Assembly (NCBI GenBank): GCA_003024175.1
Contig: MDYQ01000405.1
Span: 1-13,057, forward strand
DNA length: 13,057 bases
Direction: 5' to 3'
Source: Planoprotostelium fungivorum
Lineage: Eukaryota > Evosea > Variosea > Cavosteliida > Cavosteliaceae
Shown here: piece after piece, positions 1-7,854 of the stretch
Layout of the letters: each line of letters begins with the position of its first letter
Numbering within the stretch: position 1 is the stretch's first letter
Notes under the pieces: model-generated
The model's database searches: none
Told to the model about the DNA's origin: nothing
Seen by the model: the letters and a program-made list of their open reading frames with translations, nothing else
Translations under genes and position numbers: made by a program

Positions 1-2
1 AC

Positions 3-549
3 TACGATTGGGTCAAGGCTTGTGGAGACGACAGATCCCGTGGCCTGTGTCCTTTCGTCCCTGCATCCATCGCTACCATGTGCTTAATGATCATCGCCGT
101 TCTCATCGCTGCGGTCGTGTCTCTCACGCTTCTGATGGGCGCCATCTTCAAGAGAGGAGGTGACTTGACAGCTAAGATCTACATGTTCGGTGGCATCTCC
201 ACTTTCGCACTCGTGCTCAGTGAGTCTACGGTTCCTACAGCGACATCATCTGAGAATGTGCAGTTTCCGTCATCGTCTATGGAGTCAAATTTCACGATAC
301 AACGGGCGTATTTATCTATCAGAAGGACGGATCAATGACTTATGGTCCTCTCGGCTGGTTGATCTCCCTCGTCGGCGGCNTGGAGTGAAATTTCACGATA
401 CAACGGGTGTATTTGTCTATCAGAAGGACGGATCAGTGACTTATGGACCTCTCGGCTGGTTGATCTCCCTCATCGGCGGCATCATCTTTCCTGTCGGATG
501 CTTCTTGGCATCAAAGTCCACCCAAGAGAAGGGATACATCCCCATCTGA
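3..549 (+). CDS. Tetraspan (claudin/PMP22-like) membrane protein, 5'-truncated
   Basis: The reading frame is open from the window edge, so the start and the first membrane segment lie upstream. Seen: a short loop with two Cys (AC then GLC), a hydrophobic helix beginning MCLMIIAVLIAAVV, a second helix from IYMFGGISTF, a polar loop with FHDTTG and YQKDGS, a last helix LGWLISLIGGIIFPVGCF, and a short polar tail ending YIPI before TGA. Exons are 3-219 and 264-549. The 44-nt intron 220-263 starts GTGAGT and ends GTGCAG, and splicing (I-S-V-I-V-Y) extends the second visible helix. Three helices plus a presumed upstream one fit the four-TM claudin/PMP22-like layout with Cys in the first loop; this is a topology match, not a firm family call. 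The second exon contains a 100-bp duplication around an N, so the protein as written is probably not the true one. The downstream neighbour is convergent. Confidence 0.6.
280..480. repeat. 100-bp direct duplication joined by a single N
   Basis: Bases 280-379 and 381-480 are the same 100-bp coding segment with six differences, separated only by an N at 380. Both copies encode the same V-K-F-H-D-T-T-G to L-I-S-L segment of the tetraspan protein. The differences are mostly silent or conservative (for example Ile/Val), as expected for two alleles. A single N between near-identical ends is typical of a scaffold join where two contigs overlapped but were not merged. The real gene probably has one copy. 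Confidence 0.85.
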
Positions 550-710
550 AGAAGATTTCAACAGAGCATAAAATCACCACACACAAACCCAGTCGATATA
601 TTACGCGAGCGTAGCGAATAGAATACACATCTTCGATCATCATCACGTCCGATCGGCAATCATCGCGATCTCATCTCACTCTCACAAACACTTGACGATA
701 GAAACGGCTC

Positions 711-716
711 TTTATT
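711..716 (-). promoter_or_regulatory. AATAAA poly(A) signal abutting the dioxygenase stop
   Basis: The plus strand reads TTTATT here, so the transcript reads TGA immediately followed by AATAAA. The convergent tetraspan gene ends at 549, leaving little room for a long 3' UTR. Confidence 0.7.
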
Positions 717-2240
717 TCAAGCTGACAACTGCTCGAAAGTCGGGAACGGCTTGTCTTGTCCCCTCTGCAACCTACACACGGTCACCTTCTGCATCTCCCT
801 CTCCTCACCAGTTCCTCTCCGAATACTCGGCACCCCTCTCCACCATGTGAAAGGTATCAGACAAGGTTTCGTGTTCTCGTCTGATAGATGAACTAATTCT
901 CCGTGGATGACGAGGCAGCTGCCGGCAGGGCAGGGCAGGGGGACCCAACCGCCGGATTCTCTGGAAAATTTCTGGGCGAGGGTGTCCCAGGGAGCCTTGT
1001 CTGATCCCTTTGCCTTCTCCATGGTGGCGCCGCGTTTGTCTCCGGTCAAGACGAACTCGTCGACGATATCATCTATGGACGATCAGTCGAGATGATGGTA
1101 GAGTTGGGTCATCGCGATCTTGATGGTGATCGTGTGATGGAGAACATGATGATTGTGATGGTGGAGATGATGATTGCGATGATGATCACCCTTGTGAGAG
1201 CTTGGTACGGCCCAGATGCATCCGTTCTCGAGCGTCGCGTCTTCAAGAGGAAACCACAAAGCGGCACATGTCATGGGGTTCGTCTTGATGAAGGTACTGT
1301 CTTGGTGGATGTTGACTGCAGAGAGTTTATTGTCTGCGTGCGAGGGTGATGATGATCTCACCCGTTCCACCGATCCTGGGTTGTTTGAAGATGAGCATGG
1401 ATTGAATGATGATGGGGTCCTTCATACCGAGAGCTTTGGACACTTCAGACACTTCAGACACTTTCTTCTCTCCACTGAACTGTTGAGAACGTCACGAATA
1501 TGTTCCATCTTTGAATGATGGGATGGATCCTTACCTTTCTGAAGATGGGGTCTCATTCATGCAGAGCTACGGAGGTCACATTAGAAGAGGATGTGAAGAA
1601 GATGACTCACCGTGACCGATCTTGTTGGTTGCCTTAGACTCCTCGACGACAAGTCTGCCTGTGGCATCGACTGCATCTTCCTCGAAGAAGAATCGAACCT
1701 TGTCACCACTCGAGATGAAGTAATCGGTCGTGTTCCTCTGTTGATCGTTGGTCGAAAAGATCTCCAGAGAAGAAATCGGTGACTAACTTGAAAGCCTGGT
1801 CTCTCATTGTCTTTGTGTCGACTTCGTTATCGGTCTTTTGAGTGGGGATGAAATCAGGTATGATTACATAACTGGACGATTAGAACACTCGAGACATATC
1901 TCAGAGGAGCTGTCAAAAAATCCAAAATTTATACAACCTAATGACCGAGGGCACTGCTCTCCAAATGTAGCGGGAGCCCTCTAGTGTATTTGCTGTTTCA
2001 TTTGAACCTTGATGGGAGGACATGATGAGTTGATGGCAAATCACTTGATGATCGTCTGATGTCAAGAGGATATCAGATGCCATCAAACGATATTCACACC
2101 CATGTCTTGATATGTGAATGCGAAAATGTGAATGTGATAATCTTGAATGGATTTTGAGAGATGAGATCTCACCTCCATATCGCGACAGAGCCATTAAATC
2201 CGAGGATATGGTTTGGTTTTTCTGGTTGGTGTCCATGCAT
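717..2240 (-). pseudogene. PHYHD1-like phytanoyl-CoA dioxygenase, frame disrupted
   Basis: Family role: Fe(II)/2-oxoglutarate-dependent hydroxylation on a double-stranded beta-helix. Exons in transcript order: 2173-2240 (weak), 1611-1871, 1535-1566, 1362-1479, 1190-1315, 809-1072, 717-771. Visible landmarks are YVIIPDF, the core [34 protein letters not shown], the iron-binding NIHQDSTF (H-x-D), [13 protein letters not shown], the distal iron His in VIHGELVHLSDEN, and the C-terminal NWLQRGQDKPFP. Three lesions interrupt an otherwise family-like protein: an in-frame TGA at 1553-1555 inside ALHE-DPIFRK, a frameshift near 1762-1776 between VTDF and EIFSTND, and a frameshift near 857-870 between SDENTKP and DTFHMVE. 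The last falls where the family's 2-oxoglutarate-binding Arg is expected, and I see no such Arg. The first exon is uncertain: the frame that splices correctly starts at 2240, while the better homology (LSRYGG) is in another frame, and the first intron is about 300 nt. It may be a decaying gene, a null allele or an assembly-damaged locus. Confidence 0.75.
1084..1187. repeat. GAT/ATC-rich imperfect trinucleotide tract within an intron
   Basis: Nearly all of the 117-nt intron 1073-1189 of the dioxygenase gene consists of imperfect GATGAT/GATGGT runs on the plus strand. Read as protein on the minus strand it would give a His-rich run (HHLHHHNHH). A good donor (GTGATC after SHKG) and an ATAG acceptor remove it and restore the family alignment, so I treat it as intronic low-complexity DNA. 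Similar GATGATG runs occur in introns 12476-12546 and 12918-12986. Confidence 0.55.
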
Positions 2241-2456
2241 TTGGATCACTAATTTTTTTGCATATTCCAGTAGTATGAGGGCTCTGACGCCAAATTTCTC
2301 CTTCATGTAGTGAATAATTGAACTTGACGATACCTCGAAGGTTCAATAGTAATGATTGTTTTGTTTCGGCACATCATACGATCTCCGCACATTTTTTTGT
2401 GACAGAGGAAAGATCAGATTGGAAGAACTCAGCAAATACAATGATTACTGGGATGG

Positions 2457-2462
2457 TTTATT
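2457..2462 (-). promoter_or_regulatory. AATAAA poly(A) signal containing the transporter stop codon
   Basis: The transporter's last codons read CAA-TAA-A, so the TAA stop at 2458-2460 lies entirely inside the hexamer AATAAA. The usual cleavage distance would give a 3' UTR of roughly 10-30 nt. Confidence 0.7.
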
Positions 2463-4401
2463 GTACGTCCCTCTCTTGTATGTGTTCAAAATGTGTCTGG
2501 TTGTTCTTGTATACCAGTTGTGGTTTTGTCTCTGGAACCAAGAGATAGAACACGGTCAATTGCAATAGCCCAATTCCAGTAAATACAACGAAGGTGTAAT
2601 CTTCTAATTTGCTGTTCACTATTGGAAACACCCACTCGGTGCCAAAGTTGCTCCTTTGATGGATCAGAGAGAAAATGAATAGAGACTCACAGCCAATTAG
2701 CGCCTATAACAATCGCCGTGGCTGAGTCTAAAGCATTTGTGGGGAACATTTCAGACACGATTAACCACGGAATAGGGCCTAATCCTATAGCAAAAAAGAT
2801 TACAAAGAGAATGACTGAGGGGAGTCAGAATGGATATCAACAATGGTGAAGTACACACGTGAAACGATGGTGAGAATTGAGATCCGGTAGATGGATGCAC
2901 AAACAAGCGCGACGCAGCTGAGGATGACACCCGTCTGGCTGATCAACAACAATCTCCTCCTTCCAAATTTGTCTATCACGGGAGCCATGAGTAATCCCAT
3001 CAACTGATAATCGTCAGTCACTTATGTAAGAATGTCGATCACGCACCACATTTGTTGCGGCGAGAGCGCACGTGATGTATTCCGCCGTTCCGTTGGAGAA
3101 GTATCTCCTGATGATCGAAGCAGAATACACTTCCAGTGCAGTGATTCCACACAGTATCTGAGCTGATAGAGTGAACGCTGCTATGAAGACGAGAGGTCTG
3201 TACGGGTCATTGGTTCAAATTCAATCGTGTCAGTGTATTCACCGCAACTGCGAGTCCCGTAATAAGCCTATTGCCGTGATCGACTTCAGTGCGTTCGAAT
3301 TGTTGCTGCTCGTCTCAAAATTTTACGTCGATTTGCATTTCACCTCAACAGATGTGTCTTTTCGGTGAGATCGTCTCTTTTTAAATCTACGATAGTCAAT
3401 ACCCTCTGCTTGAGACTGTCTGTACTAACCTTCTTGTGTCATCGTCCCCCTCTGTGTCTCCACCATTTCATTGAATTCTTCACTCACATCGTAACCTGTG
3501 CTGTCAGTACTCTATTCTGTGGATGATGTCTCTGCTCATTCACCCTTTCTTAGGTACTGCAGGCATTGCTTCGCCTGAGAGTGGTGTCCCTTCATCAGCA
3601 AATATTGAGGGGTCTCCACGGCAAACAGCATACCGAAGAAACAGAAGAGAGACAGTACGCCACCACCAGAGAAAGAAATCCTCCAGTACGGCGCATCCGA
3701 AGAGAAGAGTGTGACGATGACAGCGATCAACACGCCGAAGACGATGCCAAACTCAGTCAACGATCCCAGAGCTGCCCTCCTCTTCGTTGTGGCCACCTAT
3801 TATGATGAGCTTGCTCTCGTCACGATCGACATACCTCGCCGATGTAGATGGACTGAACTACAGTTGCCAGTCCACATCCGACACCCAACGTGAAGCGTCC
3901 CAGGATCAGTTGTAGAGGAGTGATGGCAAGGCCGACGGCTGCAGACCCCGCGAGAAGGAATACATTATTGTATAGAATGCACGATTTTCTACCAAATCGA
4001 GCACTCAAAGGACCAGCCATGAGACTTCCTATGAGACCTCCCGCTGAGAAGAGGCCGTTGGCCAGACCCCTACAAATCTGAGTTGTGATCCTCTAAATGA
4101 CTCACCATAGAAGATCTGACATTGGAAGACACTCTGGGAAGGGTGTTGTGTTAGGATCTGCCTGAATCTATCAATCGCTGCTCGTTTCAGAATCACATAC
4201 TCCGTCAGAACAGTGCTGCACAACATCCTGTGGTATATTTGGCACGCCAGTACTGTATCCTGTTGGACATCAGCGATTGAATGGTTCTCATCGCCGATGA
4301 GATCGTGTTGTCAACCCACCAAGAAGAAAAGAGGGAAGCGCAGCGGTGACACAACAGAATACAAGATAGGTGGTCAGATCAGTATCTCGTGAGTCCTTCA
4401 T
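2458..4401 (-). CDS. Sugar transporter, MFS GLUT/SLC2 family
   Basis: Likely a 12-TM facilitator or H+-symporter for hexose-like substrates; the substrate cannot be read from sequence. Eleven exons join without any frame conflict: 4320-4401, 4201-4259, 4106-4161, 3835-4069, 3544-3796, 3430-3495, 3344-3386, 3047-3197, 2859-3003, 2691-2814, 2458-2653. They give 469 aa, normal for the family. Landmarks: GYSTGVP in TM1 (about residue 28), LLWGLANGLFSAGGLIGSL in TM2, loop motif GPLSARFGRK, TM4 ILGRFTLGVG, GEVATTKRRAALGS, VETPQYLL (variant of PESPRYL), TM7 SAQILCGI (degenerate QQLTG), loop DKFGRRR, GLGPIPWLIVSEMFP in TM10, and the C-terminal VPETK. The N terminus is short (about 10 residues before TM1). 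One intron is 146 nt; the others are 36-60 nt. The second intron could end at either of two AGs six bases apart. This is the cleanest gene in the window and a useful quality control for its broken neighbours. Confidence 0.93.
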
Positions 4402-5521
4402 CGTCTATTGTTGATTCGTTGTCAGCAGAATATTCAGATCCTGATCCTGGCATCGCCTTTCTCGGAGAGGAATTGGACTTCTTTGGATGTCAGGAAGTTT
4501 GACGTGATGAAGCGAATGAGGCAATTTGACAAGAATGTCGAAGATATCTAAAGAACAGGAAACAAGCAGACGACACGATAGCTCCATTCGTAACGGTAAG
4601 AGTCGTCACACATATAGACGAGGCACATGTCAACCACATCATGGATGACACCGTCTCCATCATCACCTCTGCTGACTTCATCAGCAATACACACTCCGTC
4701 AATTCCTCCTGACGAACCTGCGTGACATCTCGACAGACCCTTCGACTGATTCTTTTGATTGGATGGCTGGAAGGTGATCTGCTTGGCGCTGCCGTCGTAG
4801 GCTAGCTCCCAGCCGCTGAGAAGAGCCTTGGTCGATGCGATGATGTTCTTTCCTCCGATGGCATCCAGGCGCAGCCCGGTGGCGATCGTCAAGGCGTTGT
4901 TGAGATTGAACTGAGGCAAAGTGATGTACAGGTGGTTGCCGCTCTTCCAGTTGCAGCCCTGTCTCAGCTTACCGACGACGAGAGAGATGCCAGTGGAGAA
5001 GGCGCCGTGACGGCCGTGACCAGAATCATCGGTACATCTTCCCTGGTTGATCTTGTCGAAGGACTAGTACAGCCAAGGTAAGCCACAGCTCATGTTGGCA
5101 GCCGTGGTAGACGATGGTGTAACAGTGGAAGATGAGGTAGGAGTGAAAGACTGGGAGGTCGTCGCTACATTTGTGGGTGTGGATGTGGCAGCATCAGTAG
5201 GAGTGTAAGTCTGAGGGGTGCTTGCGGCATCGGTTGTCGGGATAGATGTGACGGCGTCGGTGGGAGTGTAAGGCTGGGTAAGCCGAGCACGGTAGCGATC
5301 TTACCGTTTCCGCTGTCGTCCTTCAACAGATTGTTCAAGATGCCGTTATCAAAGGAGTAGTAGCAGAAGGGTACCGGGATAGATGGGCCTCCGGGCACGC
5401 AGGAGGCTGTGACGAGAGGGATAGAGCTGGTAGCGGGAGTGTAAGTAGTCGGTGCAGGGGAGTTGGAGGTGGATGCCGAAATGGAAGGGCCGGCCTTGTT
5501 ACCGCCAAATAGTCCACCAAG

Positions 5522-5638
5522 GATGTTGGTGATGGGCAGAATCGAAGTGACGACGTTGGTTGCGGGGTAAAACGGAAGTGACGACATTAGTTACGGGCAA
5601 GACTGCACTGACAACGTTGGTCACGGGCAGCACCCGAC
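5522..5638 (-). repeat. 30-bp tandem repeat encoding decapeptide LPVTNVVTSV
   Basis: Units at 5522-5551 (30 bp), 5552-5582 (31 bp), 5583-5612 (30 bp) and 5613-5638 (26 bp) encode variants of L-P-V-T-N-V-V-(S/T)-(A/S)-(V/I). A degenerate fifth unit (VPALSNIV) precedes them in another frame. The 31-bp unit has an extra base in a run of four G (plus strand), and the 26-bp unit is four short, so the array breaks the reading frame twice. Confidence 0.75.
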
Positions 5639-6205
5639 GATGTTGGACAGAGCTGGCACAGTGTCCCACTCCACTTCTCATCTTCGGTCGACGGTCTCTG
5701 AGCAAGTGAAAAGCATTGGACGTAAGGTGGAATCGTAACGTCTCTCCCTCGTTCGTCTCACAGACGACGGTGAATCCCAAGCGGAACTCTCTCAGCTCTA
5801 TCTTCCCCGTCAATTTGACAGAGATTGGGGCTGTTCGATGGTGTGCGACAGACAGAACGAACTGTTTTCCCTGGGGGCTGAAGAGATTGTCCTGCTCGTC
5901 TTTTAACAGAGGGGACCCCTCGTGATCCAGTAGTTTCACTGTGACCGTACAATACTTGATACTTGTGGCGAGCGGTGACGACTGTAGTGGTCAGCCTGAG
6001 GGGTGACAACACAACATACCTTATCCAAGACCACGACTGGCCAGTCAGAGTGGCGTACAAGTAGTTGGCAGTGCAGGCAAGACCGTTGACCTTGTTGACG
6101 TACAAGTTGGAGCCGCCAGAGGGAGAAGAGCAGGCGTACCATAGGAGGCTGCCGTTGTGGCTGAGATAGTCACCAGAGATACCAAAGATCGTCTTGACAG
6201 CAGTG

Positions 6206-6304
6206 TTGGCAGTGTTGACAGCACCGTTGGCAGCGTTAGTAGCAGCGTTGAAGGCACCGTTGGCAGCGTTAGTAGCAGCGTTGACGGCACCGTTGACAGC
6301 GTTA
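6206..6304 (-). repeat. 33-bp tandem repeat encoding an 11-residue Ala/Asn unit
   Basis: Two full 33-bp units (6227-6259 and 6260-6292) differ by one base, flanked by partial units at 6206-6226 and 6293-6304. The protein unit is NGAVNAATNAA. An 11-residue period equals three helix turns and would place Asn and Ala in fixed stripes along a helix. Unlike the other repeat in this gene, unit length keeps the frame. Confidence 0.8.
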
Positions 6305-6795
6305 ATGATAGGGCTGGGCCATACATAAGCTGGCCACCGGTAGAGATGTAGCACTGCTGACCCTTGTGATCGAAGAGAGATCCTGCAGACAGAGTTCACA
6401 GCAGCAGTGGCGCTCTTTGCAGCGTTGATGCGAAGCTGACCGCCGAGTAGAGAGCGAACGTTGTAGAGACCAAGGGGCTCTTGCAAGTCGGGTCACTGAC
6501 AGCGGCGGTAGGCTGAGGGCAAGTGCTGATGTCTTGAGGCTGGCCAGAGATACAGCAGAACTTGCTGCTCGTACCATGCGTCGCCACAAGCCATCATGTT
6601 GATGGTCACACAAGATGGAGGAGAAGAGCAACTGCGATCAGTTCTGGCAGTGTATTTCACGTTCATCAGTCGATGCTGTCTTCATCCTCTGCAAGTGTTG
6701 ACGCCAGAGCACCAAACATAGCCAGGCTGACACATGTCGGCCCACACAGCAGTGGCCAAGAGAGCGAGAAACAGCAAAGTGATTGCGTGTCTCAT

Positions 6796-7252
6796 CGTGT
6801 TCGTTGAGTAGTTGGATGTCGTTCGTGCGTTGTTGTAGTTCGTAGGTCTGTTTCGTTTCGAATGATGTTGAGCATCGGCTGAATTTCAGTCACGTGCATC
6901 GCTTCCCAGCACGTGGTGTCATTTTTGACGTCTCAGGGTACCGCACACCATGTAGCTATCTCTGTTTGATGTTTGATCCGATTATACTAGCCCTATATAG
7001 AACATTCGTAGGCTAACGGTGTTTTTCAAGTTGAATATCCCATATCCAACTTTTTGCCTGCCTGTGGGCTGTGAGCTATAAATGATCGCCCCTCATATAC
7101 CCTGACGTCTTTGAGGCTACAAGGGTCACATCAGATCAGATCGCTTTAGTATTGTAAAAATAGAAAACGAACTACGGTCTTCTCCTTATTTGGTATTCAA
7201 TTCTCTCCATCGATCCTGAGCATCATCGTGAACTTAAGCGTCATACCCCGAC
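6796..7252. promoter_or_regulatory. Divergent intergenic region, candidate bidirectional promoter
   Basis: Lies between the starts of the secreted-protein gene (minus, ATG at 6795) and the gene starting at 7253 (plus). It contains two CACGTG hexamers (6891-6896 and 6910-6915, 19 bp apart), two copies of the octamer TGACGTCT (6926-6933 and 7103-7110), TATA-like CTATATAG near 6992 and CTATAAAT near 7076, and one TTTTCAAGTT (7023-7032). No ORF of note is present. The strand each element serves is unknown. Confidence 0.45.
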
Positions 7253-7854
7253 ATGGTCAACGGATCGTCCGAGAGGAGATACACGTTTCAGTCGCACCAA
7301 ATCAACTCATCGCTTCTTCGATCATTGCGCACATCATTGGTGGATCTAACTCAGAAGGATCAAACACCAGATCAGAACTTGTTCGACAGAATGAGAGCTT
7401 TCAACAGCAACCTTGATGAGGATTTTCTAAAAGGTCCACAATCCATGGGATTGTACGAATGAGCAACGATGAAACAAGTGCTTCAACAATTTGACGCGAA
7501 GAGGAGTAAGAGTCGTCCGATCAGCACATGTAATGCAATGTAGATTGCTTAAAGGAGCTGGGAGTGGGATCTGTTCCCCTCCTATATACCAAAGAATACT
7601 GGATAGCTGCTTCTGTTCGGTTCCGCAATTCAGCTTCTTCGCGAGAAAGGAAACCACCATTCTAGGGAGGAGCAACATCATTCTCACACGACACCGACAT
7701 CGCCACGGGAGTTCAATCGATGGAGGTACCTCGCCAGATCCTGCCTCAGTTGAAGACGGGTCGCGCGTCGAGCGCGAATAAGGTCGTCAGGCCCATCTTT
7801 AAGTCAAGAGCTGAGTTTAGAGGTGACGTGAAGGTGTCGGAGAAGCTGAGGTGA
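7253..7854 (+). CDS. Hypothetical protein, multi-exon, no family recognised
   Basis: A consistent model is exons 7253-7433, 7479-7505, 7544-7614 and 7666-7854, giving 155 aa with every phase matching. The first exon (MVNGSSERRYTFQSHQ, then SLVDLTQKDQ and LFDRMRAFNSNLDEDFLK) is the best supported. Spliced segments then read VLQQFDAKR, CLKELGVGSVPLLYTKEYW and a basic C-terminal part with KTGRASSANKVVRP, ending KVSEKLR. The intron at 7506-7543 has a good GTAAGA donor. The introns at 7434-7478 (45 nt, GTCCAC) and 7615-7665 (51 nt, GTTCGG) have weak donors, are multiples of three, and each carries one in-frame stop (TGA 7460-7462, TAG 7663-7665). If the first intron is not spliced the product is a 69-aa protein ending GLYE. 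No signal peptide or membrane segment is seen; the protein is probably cytosolic or nuclear. I cannot assign a function. Confidence 0.5.

Larger units (their letters stand above)
4548..6795 (-). pseudogene. Secreted Cys-rich, repeat-bearing LamG-like protein, multiply frame-broken
   Basis: Starts with a clear signal peptide (MRHAITLLFLALLATAVWA) followed by DMCQPGYVWCSG, so it is secreted or cell-surface. Islands in order: a Cys-rich segment (CSSPPSC, MACGDAW, KFCCISGQ, STCPQ); NSVC then GSLFDHKGQQCYISTGGQ; an Ala/Asn 11-residue repeat (6206-6304); FGISGDYLSHNGS; a 58-nt intron 5962-6019 splicing cleanly into an unidentified beta-rich segment (YCTVTVKLLDHEG to LRFHLTSNAF); decapeptide repeats LPVTNVV (5522-5638); a Ser/Thr/Pro-rich linker; a short LamG-like start CYYSFDNG with DDSGNGK; a second Thr/Pro-rich linker (TYTPTDAA); and a longer LamG/concanavalin-like domain (DDSGHGRHG, IATGLRLDAI, SGWELAYDG). 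Breaks: TGA at 6682-6684, TAG at 5064-5066 where a Tyr is expected, and frame changes near 6565, 6475, 6390, 6325, 5640, 5565 and 5285, several at short homopolymers. The frame closes at 4548 without recognisable homology for the last 60 or so residues. Role inferred: extracellular carbohydrate or matrix binding. Disruption may be real or due to sequencing indels. Confidence 0.6.

Noticed and set aside
1092-1349. Plus-strand and His-rich minus-strand frames over the GATGAT tract
   Set aside because: They are explained by a low-complexity intron; removing 1073-1189 restores the dioxygenase alignment.
5044-5090. TAG at 5064-5066 read as a splice acceptor rather than a nonsense codon
   Set aside because: The only nearby donor would give an intron of about 25 nt, and the flanking residues align with the upstream LamG-like copy as a Tyr replaced by stop. 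Not fully excluded.
5716-5925. 69-codon plus-strand ORF
   Set aside because: Antisense to the beta-rich segment of the secreted protein, whose minus-strand frame joins upstream exons with correct phase.
1553-7462. TGA as a sense codon (in-frame TGA in the dioxygenase, the secreted protein and the gene at 7253)
   Set aside because: Conserved Trp positions in the transporter, phosphate transporter and zinc-finger gene use TGG, and several genes end naturally at TGA (549, 717, 10646, 12014). The in-frame TGAs do not fall at consistent residues.
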